Below the pieces are notes generated by a model. It was not told the DNA's origin and made no database searches. It worked only from the letters and a program-made list of their open reading frames with translations. Below, piece after piece: positions 25,394 to 34,317 of a stretch of DNA of 49,382 bases. The DNA comes from Sphingomonas sp. SRS2 (lineage in GTDB: Bacteria > Pseudomonadota > Alphaproteobacteria > Sphingomonadales > Sphingomonadaceae): positions 1 to 49,382 of the forward strand of contig NZ_LARW01000071.1 in assembly GCF_000971055.1 (NCBI RefSeq). Direction: 5' to 3'. The position numbers and the translations under genes were made by a program. The first letter of the stretch is position 1, and each line of letters begins with the position of its first letter.

Positions 25394-26082
25394 AAGGCGG
25401 CCTTCACCGAGACTATGGCACCGGCTCCGCCATTATGGCCTGCTTCTAGCGCACCCTTGTAATTGCTGTCGACATAGGATGCCGAGATCTCCAGCACGTC
25501 GAACTTGTAGCTGAGCCCCGCCGACCAGTCCCACTTCTCGTCATAGCCGCCATTTTCGCGGCCCAGCGCGAGCGAGGCCGTCAGCGGCGTGCCGATGATC
25601 GCGACATCCGCGCCGATGCCCGCGTAGAAATTGTCGCGCGTCGTGTTCCATTGGTCGGGCGTGTAGGCGAGCGTCAGCGTGGTCGTCACCGGGCCGATCG
25701 TCCGGGCTACGGTCGATTGCAGTTCGACATAATTGACGCTGTCGCCGCCGGGATAGAGATAGCCCAGGACACTGGCGGTGTAATCGAAGCCGCCGATCGA
25801 GCCACCATAGCCGCCATAGAGATCGACCTCGAGATTCGAACCGCCGTAATCGGCGATGTTCGATGCCCAGGTTCCGACGAAGAAGCCTGAGCCGAAAGCG
25901 GCGTCAATGCCGCCCTGCACCGCCGGATCGCGGTTCGTAAGGCTCAGGCCGCGAAAGCGATAATCGGAAACCAGCGCGACATTATAGGAGACTTCGACCG
26001 CAGCGGTCTCGCCCTCGGCATGGGCCGCAGCCGGCATGGTCGCGGCCATTGCCGCCATAGCTATGATGATGTGCCCCCGCAT
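25390..26082 (-). CDS. TorF-family putative outer-membrane porin
   Basis: 230-aa outer-membrane protein. A signal peptide of about 22 residues (ending AAAHA) leads into a barrel with the family pattern: EVSYNVALVSDYRFRGLSLTN.., AVQGGIDAAFGSGFFVGTWASN, LEVDLYGGYGG, and a C-terminal VSVKAAF ending in Phe. The function of these barrels is poorly known. Its stop codon lies inside the terminal repeat of a palindromic element, so the element's arrival may have supplied or replaced the end of the gene. Confidence 0.9.
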   Translation of the reverse strand: MRGHIIIAMAAMAATMPAAAHAEGETAAVEVSYNVALVSDYRFRGLSLTNRDPAVQGGIDAAFGSGFFVGTWASNIADYGGSNLEVDLYGGYGGSIGGFDYTASVLGYLYPGGDSVNYVELQSTVARTIGPVTTTLTLAYTPDQWNTTRDNFYAGIGADVAIIGTPLTASLALGRENGGYDEKWDWSAGLSYKFDVLEISASYVDSNYKGALEAGHNGGAGAIVSVKAAF

Positions 26083-26140
26083 GGCCGTATCATGGCGTGC
26101 AATCGACGCCGCGTAAACCGGGTTTATCGCGGGTCGGACT

Positions 26141-26827
26141 TTACCGCGGGTCGGACGCGGCCAGTTCCTGGATCACCGCGCGGACATTCTCGACATGAGC
26201 GAGCGCGGCGCGCTCGGCGGCGTCCGGATCGCGCGTGGCGATCGCGTGGGCGATCGCGCGATAATCGGCCAGGCGGATGCCCTGCAAGCGGTTCGAGGGA
26301 TATTGCGCATGGATGATGATCATGCCGATCGCCGGGAACAGCCGCTGCAATTCGCGATTGGCGCCGATCAGCAGGAGGGTGCGGTAGAAGTGCCGGCGCG
26401 CGCGGCTGAACAATGCGGTCTCGCCGGCCGACGCCGCCTGGTCGAGATCGTCGATCGCGCCGTCGATCAGCGCCGCGTGCCGGGGCTGAAAACCCGTTGC
26501 GGCGGCTCGTGCCGCCAGCCGGGTCATCGCCGCCGCGACGTCGAGCACCTCCAAGCTTTCCGCAAGATCGAGCCGGCGGACCGCCGGTGAGCGGTTGGGG
26601 CTGAGATCGACTACGCCGCGCACCACGAGATGCTGCATCGCCTCGCGCACCGCATTGCGGCCAACTTCGAAGCGCGCGGCGAGATCGGTCTCGATCAGCC
26701 GCTGCCCCGGCACCATGCGACCGCCTTCGAGGTCCTGGAGAATGCCGAGATATATCCGGCGCGCCGCCCCGGCGGGTTCGTGACCAAGCCAATGGCTCGG
26801 CGGCTTGAGGTCGATATTCGGCTTCAT
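26141..26827 (-). CDS. GntR-family (FCD-type) transcriptional regulator
   Basis: 228-aa DNA-binding regulator with an N-terminal winged helix (LIETDLAARFEVGRNAVREAMQHLVVRGVVDL) and a C-terminal all-helical FCD-type ligand domain (SRARRHFYRTLLLIGANRELQRL..HAIATRDPDAAERAALAHVENV). ATG at 26827 is preferred to the in-frame ATG at 26857 because the later start leaves the palindrome 26834-26848 outside the coding sequence. It is divergent from the SDR / acyl-CoA dehydrogenase / phosphotransferase operon, which it probably represses until an acyl-type ligand binds. Confidence 0.88.
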   Translation of the reverse strand: MKPNIDLKPPSHWLGHEPAGAARRIYLGILQDLEGGRMVPGQRLIETDLAARFEVGRNAVREAMQHLVVRGVVDLSPNRSPAVRRLDLAESLEVLDVAAAMTRLAARAAATGFQPRHAALIDGAIDDLDQAASAGETALFSRARRHFYRTLLLIGANRELQRLFPAIGMIIIHAQYPSNRLQGIRLADYRAIAHAIATRDPDAAERAALAHVENVRAVIQELAASDPR

Positions 26828-26833
26828 CAGATT

Positions 26834-26848
26834 GATTGTTCCACAATC
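26834..26848. promoter_or_regulatory. Candidate GntR operator
   Basis: Perfect palindrome GATTGT-TCC-ACAATC between the divergent GntR and SDR genes, 7 bp from the GntR start codon. Its A/T content stands out from the GC-rich surroundings. A second TGTTCCA half-site lies at 26850-26856. Binding here would cover both start regions. Confidence 0.5.
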
Positions 26849-26886
26849 CTGTTCCATAGTCGACTGAAATCATGGGAGTCGCGAGG

Positions 26887-27651
26887 GTGTCCAATACCGG
26901 CGATCTGTTGAATCTGCAGGGCAAGACCGCGTTCGTGACCGGCGCCTCGGGTGGGTTGGGCGCGCATTTTGCCGAAGTGCTGGCCCGCGCCGGAGCGGCG
27001 GTGGTCATTGGCGCGCGGCGCGAAGCCGCGCTGGCCGATGTGGCCCAGCGGATCCGCGCCGCCGGGGGGACGTGCACCACGACCGCGCTCGACGTTTCCC
27101 GCGCCGACAGCATCGCCGCGGTCGAACCGCTGCTGTCCGGCGTCGATATTCTCGTCAACAATGCGGGGATCGCGATCGACAAGCCCTTCCTCGATCAGAG
27201 CGAGGCCGATTGGGACGCGGTGGTCGATACCAATGCCAAGGGCATGTTCCTGCTGACCCAGGCGGCGGCGCGCGCGATGCGCGCCCGCGGGGCGGGCGGT
27301 TCGATCATCAACATCGCCTCGATCGTGGGCCTGCGCCAGAGCGGCCGGATCGCCAGCTATGCCGCGTCGAAGGCGGCGGCGGTGCAACTGACCAAGGTCG
27401 CCGCGCTCGAACTGGCGCGCTTTGGCATTCGCGTCAACGCGATCTGCCCCGGCTATATCGCGACCGACATAAATGCCGACTTCTGGGAGACCGACGCTGG
27501 CAAGGCGATGCTGCAGCGCATCCCGCAACGCCGCACCGGCAAGGCTTCTGAACTCGACGGGCCGCTGCTGCTGCTCGCGTCCGACGCTTCATCCTACATG
27601 ACCGGATCGGTCATCGTCGCCGATGGCGGCCACCTCGTCAGCTCGCTGTGA
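26887..27651 (+). CDS. Short-chain dehydrogenase/reductase
   Basis: 254-aa Rossmann-fold oxidoreductase. The NAD(P)-binding TGASGGLG, the NNAG motif and the catalytic Ser/Tyr/Lys set (NIASIVGL.. and YAASK) are present, followed by NAICPGYIATDI. GTG at 26887 has GGGAG 8 nt upstream; ATG at 26872 lacks a ribosome site but cannot be ruled out. First gene of a three-gene operon with an acyl-CoA dehydrogenase and a phosphotransferase, so oxidation of a hydroxyacyl-CoA in fatty- or hydroxy-acid breakdown is likely. Confidence 0.92.
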   Translation: MSNTGDLLNLQGKTAFVTGASGGLGAHFAEVLARAGAAVVIGARREAALADVAQRIRAAGGTCTTTALDVSRADSIAAVEPLLSGVDILVNNAGIAIDKPFLDQSEADWDAVVDTNAKGMFLLTQAAARAMRARGAGGSIINIASIVGLRQSGRIASYAASKAAAVQLTKVAALELARFGIRVNAICPGYIATDINADFWETDAGKAMLQRIPQRRTGKASELDGPLLLLASDASSYMTGSVIVADGGHLVSSL

Positions 27652-27663
27652 TCGGAGAGACAT

Positions 27664-28827
27664 ATGACTGAACGTGCACAGGCGATCGCCGACCGGGTCG
27701 AAGCCTTTGTCCGCGAGACCGTCGTCCCTTATGAGAAGGACCCGCGGGCGACGAGCCACGGTCCGACGGAGGATCTGCTCCGCGAGATGCGGGCCAAGGC
27801 GCGCGCGGCGGGCGTGCTGACGCCACACATCCTGCCCGACGGCGGGCACCTCACCCAGCGCGAGACCGCGACCGTCCTGATCAGGTCGGGGCTCTCCCCG
27901 CTCGGCCCCGTCGCGGTCAACACGATGGCGCCTGACGAGGGCAATATCTACCTGATCGGCAAGCTGGGCACGCCGCTGCACAAACAGCGCTTCCTCGACC
28001 AGCTGGTATCGGGGGAAAGCCGGTCGGCCTTCTTCATGACCGAACCGGCGGACGAGGGCGGGGCGGGATCCGATCCGTCGATGATGCGGTCCACCTGCCA
28101 CCGCGATGGCGACCATTGGGTGATCAACGGCCGCAAGTCGTTCATCACCGGCGCTGATGGCGCGAAGGTCGGCATCATCATGGCGAAGTCGGAAGACGGC
28201 GCGTGCATGTTCCTGGTCGACCTACCCGACCCGGCGGTCCGCATCGAGCGAGTGCTGGAGACGATCGACAATTCGATGCCCGGCGGCCACTCGGTCGTGA
28301 TGATCGACAATCTGCGCGTCCCTGCGGATCAGATGCTCGGGGCGAGCGGCGAGGGTTTCAAATATGCGCAGGTTCGACTGAGCCCGGCGCGGTTGTCGCA
28401 CTGTATGCGATGGCTGGGCTGTGCGCTCCGCGCGCAGGAGATCGCGACAGACTATGCCTGCACCCGCGAAGCCTTCGGCAAGAAGCTGATCGACCATGAG
28501 GGCGTCGGCTTCATGCTCGCCGAGAACATGATCGATCTCAAGCAGTCCGAGTTGATGATCGACTGGTGCGCGGACGTGCTCGACGAAGGTTCGCTTGGCA
28601 CGGTGGAAAGTTCGATGGCCAAGGTGTCGGTATCGGAGGCGCTTTATCGGGTCGCCGATCGCTGCGTACAGGTTATGGGTGGAAAGGGCGTGTCCGGCGA
28701 TACCGTGGTCGAGCAGATCTTCCGCGAAATCCGCGCCTTTCGCATCTATGACGGTCCGACCGAGGTCCACAAATGGTCGCTCGCCAAGAAGATCAAGCGC
28801 GACCATGCAAAGGCGCTTGTTGGATGA
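27664..28827 (+). CDS. Acyl-CoA dehydrogenase (ACAD10/11-like)
   Basis: 387-aa flavoenzyme. FMTEPADEGGAGSDP is the acyl-CoA dehydrogenase signature near the FAD. The C-terminal signature reads RIYDGPTEVHKWSLAKKI, with Asp where medium-chain enzymes have the catalytic Glu (YEGT); this form is typical of the ACAD10/11 branch. It lies 12 bp after the SDR gene, and its stop overlaps the next start (ATGA). Confidence 0.92.
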   Translation: MTERAQAIADRVEAFVRETVVPYEKDPRATSHGPTEDLLREMRAKARAAGVLTPHILPDGGHLTQRETATVLIRSGLSPLGPVAVNTMAPDEGNIYLIGKLGTPLHKQRFLDQLVSGESRSAFFMTEPADEGGAGSDPSMMRSTCHRDGDHWVINGRKSFITGADGAKVGIIMAKSEDGACMFLVDLPDPAVRIERVLETIDNSMPGGHSVVMIDNLRVPADQMLGASGEGFKYAQVRLSPARLSHCMRWLGCALRAQEIATDYACTREAFGKKLIDHEGVGFMLAENMIDLKQSELMIDWCADVLDEGSLGTVESSMAKVSVSEALYRVADRCVQVMGGKGVSGDTVVEQIFREIRAFRIYDGPTEVHKWSLAKKIKRDHAKALVG

Positions 28828-29885
28828 GCGGCGCGGGTCAGGACAGCAACAGCGGCACCGTGCCGGTCCGCCCCGGCTTCACCTTTGACGAGGCAGCGCT
28901 GGAGCGCTGGATGTCCGCCCATGTTTCGGGCTTCGGTGGGCCGCTGACCATCGAGCAGTTCAAGGGCGGCCAGTCCAACCCGACCTACAAGCTGGTGACG
29001 CCGGACCGCGCCTATGTGCTGCGCCGCAAGCCGCCGGGGCAGCTGTTGAAGGGCGCGCATGCGGTTGAGCGCGAAGCGCAGGTGCTGATCGGTCTGGGCA
29101 AGGCGGCCTTTCCGGTCCCCCACGTTCATGCGTTGTGCACGGACGACAACGTTATCGGGACCAGCTTCTATGTGATGGACATGGTCGAAGGGCGGGTGTT
29201 CTGGGACGCGACGCTTCCCGATGTACCGCGCGACGACCGCCCGGCCTATTATGACGCGATGAATGCGACGATCGCGGTGCTGCACGGTGTCGATTATGTC
29301 GGCGTCGGGCTGGGCGACTATGGCAAGCCGGGCAATTATTTCGAGCGGCAGATCGGCCGCTGGTCTAAGCAATATCTGGAAGATGTCGAGGCGGGCCGCG
29401 ATCCCGACATGGACCGGCTGATCGAATGGCTTCCCGCCAATATCCCGCCGGGCGAGGAGACCAGCATCGTCCATGGCGACTTCCGTATCGACAATATGAT
29501 CTTTCACCCCAGCGAGCCGCGCATCCTCGCGGTGCTCGACTGGGAGCTCTCGACGCTCGGCCATCCGCTCGCCGACTTTGCCTATCACGCGATGATGTAT
29601 CACATGCCGCCGCATATCGTGGCGGGGCTCGCCGGCGCCGACCTGGCGGCGCTCAACCTGCCGAGCGAGGAAGAATATATTGCCGCCTATTGCGCGCGGA
29701 CCGGCCGTGCCTCGATCCCCGGCTATCGCTTCTACACCGCGTTCAACTTCTTCCGGCTCGCCGCGATCTTCCACGGCATCAAGGGCCGGGTGATCCGGGG
29801 GACGGCAGCATCGGCGCAAGCGGCGGAGCGCGCCCGGATGTTCCCGGAGCTGGCGCGGATCGCATGGGGACAGGCCGGGGAATAG
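28824..29885 (+). CDS. APH-type phosphotransferase (ACAD10/11 kinase-domain-like)
   Basis: 353-aa aminoglycoside-phosphotransferase-fold kinase. The N-lobe has FKGGQSNPTYKL and VLRRKPPG; the catalytic loop is VHGDFRIDNMIF and the metal motif LDWELSTLGHPLADFAYH. In animal ACAD10/11 this kinase domain is fused to an acyl-CoA dehydrogenase; here the two are separate, overlapping genes. By analogy with 4-hydroxyacyl-CoA phosphorylation (the lva-type pathway), it may phosphorylate a 4-hydroxyacyl-CoA before elimination by the neighbouring dehydrogenase. This role is inferred from context. ATG at 28824 follows from the 4-bp overlap. Confidence 0.9.
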   Translation: MSGAGQDSNSGTVPVRPGFTFDEAALERWMSAHVSGFGGPLTIEQFKGGQSNPTYKLVTPDRAYVLRRKPPGQLLKGAHAVEREAQVLIGLGKAAFPVPHVHALCTDDNVIGTSFYVMDMVEGRVFWDATLPDVPRDDRPAYYDAMNATIAVLHGVDYVGVGLGDYGKPGNYFERQIGRWSKQYLEDVEAGRDPDMDRLIEWLPANIPPGEETSIVHGDFRIDNMIFHPSEPRILAVLDWELSTLGHPLADFAYHAMMYHMPPHIVAGLAGADLAALNLPSEEEYIAAYCARTGRASIPGYRFYTAFNFFRLAAIFHGIKGRVIRGTAASAQAAERARMFPELARIAWGQAGE

Positions 29886-29927
29886 GGCTGGGCGGGCGGT
29901 CGGCTCGACCCTCCCCCGCCGCCCGCA

Positions 29928-29956
29928 TTGACGCTCCGGAAAACCCGTCCATAAGG
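29928..29956 (+). promoter_or_regulatory. Candidate sigma-70 promoter for the cytochrome c gene
   Basis: TTGACG (29928-29933) and ATAAGG (29951-29956) are separated by 17 bp, 31 bp upstream of the cytochrome ATG. The -35 box is good and the -10 box weak. Confidence 0.35.
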
Positions 29957-29986
29957 TTCCCCGTCAATGGGTGACGGAGATGTGTC

Positions 29987-30340
29987 ATGAAGTTCAGCGT
30001 CACCGGTGCGGCAACCCTGGTCGGTCTGGCTTTCATGCTCGGGCCGCAACCCGCTTTGGCCCGGCACGACAAAAGCGTTCGGGAGGGGCAAGCCCTGGCG
30101 GTGCAGCGGTGCGGTGCGTGTCACGCCACCGGTAAAGCGGATGCGAGCCCGCTTGCGGCGGCGCCGCCGTTTCGTTCTCTCGCTTACCGTTATCCCGTGG
30201 AGACTCTGGACGAGGCCTTGGCCGAGGGAATAAGCGTTGGCCATCCCGATATGCCGTCCGAGCCGTGGGAGCCGGACGACATTAAACGATTCATCGCTTA
30301 TCTCGACAGCATCGGTCCGAAGCCGGCAAAGGCCCGGTGA
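29987..30340 (+). CDS. Small periplasmic class I cytochrome c
   Basis: 117 aa with a signal peptide of about 25 residues ending ALA. The haem-binding motif CGACH lies in RCGACHATG, and HPDMPSEPW probably supplies the distal Met ligand. Single haem, soluble electron carrier. The partner oxidase or dehydrogenase is not evident nearby. Convergent with the cyclase gene, 33 bp apart. Confidence 0.88.
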   Translation: MKFSVTGAATLVGLAFMLGPQPALARHDKSVREGQALAVQRCGACHATGKADASPLAAAPPFRSLAYRYPVETLDEALAEGISVGHPDMPSEPWEPDDIKRFIAYLDSIGPKPAKAR

Positions 30341-30373
30341 TATGAGGCTGAGCGGGCGTCGCCCCGCCGCCGT

Positions 30374-33088
30374 TCATTTCGACGTCAGCGTCCACACCCC
30401 GTCCCAGTCCGGTGTGGGAGGGGCCTTGGCGAAAGCGCGGCAGCGCTCGATGTACATCGCAGAGGGGCCGTCGCCGGGCATCGCCTTGAGCGCGGCGAGG
30501 AAATGCTGTTCGGCGTCGCGCCATGCCATCGCGCGATAGGCGGCAAAGCCCGCCGCATAATGTTCGAGCATTGCGCCCAGGCCCCGGTCGATCTCATCGG
30601 CGCGATAGCCGAGCGATTCGTGGACGCCGACCGGGAAGTCCTTGCCCTTGACGCGGATCAGATCGATCTCGCGAACGAACTGCGGATTGGCGAGGCGGGC
30701 GTGGGTGAATTCGGAAAAGAGAATCTTCGAGCCATAGGCCTTGTTCGCGCCTTCAAGCCGTGAGGCGAGGTTCACGCTGTCGCCGATCACGGTATATTCC
30801 ATGCGCTTGATCGAGCCGATATTGCCGACGATCACATTGCCGGTGCTGACGCCGAGGCCGATGTCGATCGGCTTCTCGTTCGCCGCGGTCCGCTTGAGGT
30901 TGAGCGCCTTCAGCTCGACCATCATCTGGTTGGCGGTGGCGATCGCATTGTCGGCGTCGTTGTCGCCGGCAAAGGGTGCGCCGAACAGCGCCATGATCGC
31001 GTCGCCGATATATTTGTCGAGTATGCCCTTATGCTCGAAGATGACGTCGACCATCTCGGTGAAATAGCTGTTGAGCATCGCCACCGTCTCGCGCGCGCCG
31101 ATCTGTTCGGCGATCGTGGTGAAGCCGCGCACGTCGGAGAACAGGATCGACACCGTCTGGTCCTTGCCGATCAGCTCGTCCTCGCCGGCTTCGAGCAGCT
31201 GGTCGGCGACCTCCTTCGACATATAGCGCGCCATGGTCGACCGGACGCGTTTCTCGCTGGTGATGTCCTCCATCACCAGCATCGATCCGATCACCGCGTC
31301 ATTGGCGTCGAGCAGCGGGGCGGCGGTGAGGTTGATCGACGAGGCGCTGGCGTCGGCGCCGATCAACTCGGCATCGACCGCAAGATAGGCTTCGCGGTCG
31401 CGGTCGGTGCGTTCGAGCCGTTCGGCGATCCAGGCATTCTTGCCGATGAAGGCGTCGCGCGCGGCGATGCCGATCAGGCCGTCGGGGGTGTTCATCAGTT
31501 TGCGCGCGGCTTCGTTGCTGGTGACGATCCGCGTGTCCTCGTCAAAGGTGATCACGGCATTCGACGTGCTCTTCAGGATGCTCTCATTATAGTTCTTCAT
31601 GTAGAGTACGTCGTCGAATAGCCGGGCATTCTCCAGGCAGACCGCGATCTGCGCCGAAAAGGCGCGCAGCCGCGCCTCGTCCTTGCCGCTGAACGACGAT
31701 CCGTCGCGCTTGTTGAGGATCTGGGTCACGCCGATCCGGCCGCCATGCTTGTCGAAGATCGGCTGGCAAAGGATCGACCGGGTGACAAAGCCGGTCGCGC
31801 GGTCGACCTCCGGGTTGAACCGCGTATCGGCATAGGGATCGGTGATGTTTTCGGCGATGCCGCTGGTGAATACCGCGCCGGCGATGCCGCGATTGGACGG
31901 CAGGCGGATCTCGCGGACGAGGTCGCCCTCCGCGAACAGCGAGAAGAGTTCGTCGGTCTTGCGGTCGTAGACGAACAGGGTCGAACGCTCGGCATTGAGC
32001 AGTTCGGTCGTCGTGCGCATGATCCGCGCGATCAGTATCTCCAGCTTGAGCTCGCCGGCCAGATCGTTGCTGACCTCGAGGATAAGCTGCTCTTCGCGCA
32101 GTGCTTCGAGCATATGCTGGAAGCCGCGGAAGATGTCGGCATATTCGTCGGTGGTGACGACTTCGAGCTTGACCTGATCGAGTTCGCCGCGCTCGACCGA
32201 CTGCATCCCGTCGATCAGCTGGCGGGCCGAACGCGAAACCTCCTGCGCTGTGAGCAGCGCCATCATTACCGATCCGAGCATGCAGACGCACACGACGCCG
32301 GTGACCCAGACGTAGAGCGGCAGCATCATCGACGGTGTCGGATCGATGCCCTGCAGCACGAACATCCGCTGCACCTTGAAGATGATCGAGGCCGCGAAGA
32401 AGATCAGCGGCAGCGCGGCCACGAAGATCGTCAGGTAGAGCAGCTTGCTCTTGAGGCGGATGGCGACGAGCTGGCGCTGATATTCGGGGGGAAGGCCGCC
32501 GTCGAGCGCCTTGGAGAGGCGCACGATCGTCGGCACCATAGCGCGGCTGACCCCGAAATATTCGAAGATCGCGTGGGTCGGCGAGGCGAAGAACAGGCAG
32601 GTCGCCGCGAAGACGATCACCTGCCAAGGCGCATAGCCGGCATCGACGAAATAATTGCCGAGCGGCAGCGCGATGCCGACGAGGATGGTGACCATCGGCC
32701 CGTGCAGGAACGTCACCCGCATGAACGAATAAAAGGGCAGGTTGAGTGCGCGGACCACAGCCTCGGCGATTACCGGCTGCGGCGGCGTGACGCCGCTGTC
32801 GAGCGCGCGCAGCGCCCTGTCGATCGGCCGGAAATGGCGGACGATCAGGTAGACGTCACTGAGATTGTAGATCGCGACGACGATCGGCGTCAGCACGCAC
32901 AATATGACCCACTGTCGCAGGTCGAGCTCGAGCCCGAACAGCACCAGCGCCATCGTGATCACGATCGCGGTGGTGCAGCCGCCCTGATAGAGCCAGACCA
33001 GCCGCCAGAACAGCGCGCGGGCCGACGATCGGCCGTTGACCGGCGCGTCCTTTCCACTGGCTATCGGTGCGAGTTCGGTCATGGCCAT
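30374..33088 (-). CDS. Membrane adenylate/guanylate cyclase with GAF and PAS domains
   Basis: 904-aa protein. The first about 310 residues hold six or so membrane helices with no known sensor motif and end in a HAMP-like region (RSARQLIDGMQSVERGELDQV). A GAF domain follows at about 340-500 (TTELLNAERSTLFVYDRKTDEL...), then a PAS-like domain at about 515-630. The class III cyclase domain carries SDVRGFT near 646, GDAIMALFG near 694 and IGDSVNLASRLEG near 766, so the metal Asp pair and the catalytic Asn/Arg are present. ATG at 33088 is the only plausible start; no ribosome site is clear. The product cAMP or cGMP could feed the cNMP-binding protein at 16360, which is a guess. Confidence 0.88.
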   Translation of the reverse strand: MAMTELAPIASGKDAPVNGRSSARALFWRLVWLYQGGCTTAIVITMALVLFGLELDLRQWVILCVLTPIVVAIYNLSDVYLIVRHFRPIDRALRALDSGVTPPQPVIAEAVVRALNLPFYSFMRVTFLHGPMVTILVGIALPLGNYFVDAGYAPWQVIVFAATCLFFASPTHAIFEYFGVSRAMVPTIVRLSKALDGGLPPEYQRQLVAIRLKSKLLYLTIFVAALPLIFFAASIIFKVQRMFVLQGIDPTPSMMLPLYVWVTGVVCVCMLGSVMMALLTAQEVSRSARQLIDGMQSVERGELDQVKLEVVTTDEYADIFRGFQHMLEALREEQLILEVSNDLAGELKLEILIARIMRTTTELLNAERSTLFVYDRKTDELFSLFAEGDLVREIRLPSNRGIAGAVFTSGIAENITDPYADTRFNPEVDRATGFVTRSILCQPIFDKHGGRIGVTQILNKRDGSSFSGKDEARLRAFSAQIAVCLENARLFDDVLYMKNYNESILKSTSNAVITFDEDTRIVTSNEAARKLMNTPDGLIGIAARDAFIGKNAWIAERLERTDRDREAYLAVDAELIGADASASSINLTAAPLLDANDAVIGSMLVMEDITSEKRVRSTMARYMSKEVADQLLEAGEDELIGKDQTVSILFSDVRGFTTIAEQIGARETVAMLNSYFTEMVDVIFEHKGILDKYIGDAIMALFGAPFAGDNDADNAIATANQMMVELKALNLKRTAANEKPIDIGLGVSTGNVIVGNIGSIKRMEYTVIGDSVNLASRLEGANKAYGSKILFSEFTHARLANPQFVREIDLIRVKGKDFPVGVHESLGYRADEIDRGLGAMLEHYAAGFAAYRAMAWRDAEQHFLAALKAMPGDGPSAMYIERCRAFAKAPPTPDWDGVWTLTSK

Positions 33089-33312
33089 GATTGAGGCAGG
33101 CCGCTGGTCACGCCGTGCCTCATCGATCTCCCCCCTTTTCCCGCGAACTGTGCCAGCAGCGCGGGATGCCTCGGCGCTGATTTGCCGCTCTGGCCGCCGC
33201 TTTGTCCAGTGCAAGATGTCCCAAAGAGCGCAGAGATATTGTCAAAAGGTAAAAATGGCCTGCCGCGCCGCGCTTCCGGCAGTGCTCATGCTGGCTGCCG
33301 GCGCGCGGGCGT

Positions 33313-33329
33313 GATAGGATTTCTCTATC
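33313..33329. promoter_or_regulatory. Candidate LysR operator, copy 1
   Basis: GATAG-N7-CTATC, 16 bp upstream of the LysR start codon. The same spaced dyad occurs at 34247-34263 before the formate dehydrogenase operon. Confidence 0.5.
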
Positions 33330-33345
33330 GAACCAGGGGGCCTTC

Positions 33346-34248
33346 ATGCACCTGCGCCTGTTGCGCTATTTCACCACCCTCGCGCGCGAGGGGCATTTCG
33401 CCCGCGCCGCGGATGCGTGCGGCATCACCCAGCCGACGCTTTCGGCGGGGATCGCCGCGCTGGAGGAGCAGTTCGGCCGCCGGCTCGTGGCGCGCGACCG
33501 GCGCTATATCGGGCTGACGCCGGAAGGGCAGGCGATGCTGCCCTGGGCGCAGCAGATCGTCGCCGTGTTCGATGGCATGGCGCATGCGATGGAGGCGATG
33601 GCCGGTCCGATCCGGGGCGAGTTTCGGCTTGGCGTGATCCCCGCGGCGCTGCCGGCGGTCGGGCATGTCGCGCGGGCGTTGCTCGATCTCCATCCCGAGC
33701 TCAGCCTGTCGGTGCGGTCGATGACCTCGCGTGAGATCGAGCGCGGGCTGGGCGGGTTCGAACTCGATGCCGGGCTGACCTATCTCGATCATGAGCCGCC
33801 CGCCGACATGCTGACCGCCGCGCTCTATGCTGAGCATTATATCTTCCTGGCCCGTGCCGATGGCGGCTTTGCCGGACGGACGAACATCGGCTGGGCCGAG
33901 GCGGCGCGGGCCGATCTCTGCCTGCTCCATCAGGGGATGCAGAACCGCCGCATCCTCGATGCCCGGATCGCCGAGCGTGGCCTCGCGCTTCATCCGCGCG
34001 CCACGGCGGACAGCTATGTCACGCTGCTCGCGATGGTGCAGGCGGGCGGCTTCGCGACGATTATGCCCGACAGCTATCTGGCGCTGCTGCCCGGACTGGA
34101 CTGGGCACGGGTGCTGCCGTTCGACGATGCCACCCCGGCGAGCCGGATCGGCCTGATCGTACCCAATCGCAGCCCGATCGGGCCGCTGGCGGGGGCCGCG
34201 CTGGCAATCGCCCGCAAGGTGAAGCTGCCGCCTGGTTTCGATGTTTGA
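33346..34248 (+). CDS. LysR-family regulator of the formate dehydrogenase operon
   Basis: 300-aa protein with the N-terminal helix-turn-helix (HFARAADACGITQPTLSAGIAALEEQFG) and a C-terminal ligand-binding domain (GEFRLGVIPAALP.., GGFATIMPDSYLALLPGL). It lies directly upstream of fdsG on the same strand, which is the place of the fds regulator in other proteobacteria. Matching dyads before its own start and before fdsG suggest that it controls both itself and the operon. The ligand is presumably formate or a related acid. Confidence 0.88.
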   Translation: MHLRLLRYFTTLAREGHFARAADACGITQPTLSAGIAALEEQFGRRLVARDRRYIGLTPEGQAMLPWAQQIVAVFDGMAHAMEAMAGPIRGEFRLGVIPAALPAVGHVARALLDLHPELSLSVRSMTSREIERGLGGFELDAGLTYLDHEPPADMLTAALYAEHYIFLARADGGFAGRTNIGWAEAARADLCLLHQGMQNRRILDARIAERGLALHPRATADSYVTLLAMVQAGGFATIMPDSYLALLPGLDWARVLPFDDATPASRIGLIVPNRSPIGPLAGAALAIARKVKLPPGFDV

Positions 34249-34263
34249 TAGATAATCTCTATC
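34247..34263. promoter_or_regulatory. Candidate LysR operator, copy 2 (fds operon)
   Basis: GATAG-N7-CTATC, extended to perfect 7-bp arms (TGATAGA / TCTATCA, 34246-34264). It overlaps the LysR stop codon and lies about 50 bp upstream of fdsG. Same consensus as copy 1 at 33313. Confidence 0.55.
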
Positions 34264-34317
34264 ACTGATGGGGATTAGTGATTTGACCGACGCGCGATGG
34301 AGCGCGAAAGCCGCGGC

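Noticed and set aside
31745-33094. 449-codon plus-strand frame
   Set aside because: Antisense to the GAF-PAS cyclase; Asp/Arg/His-rich with no motif.
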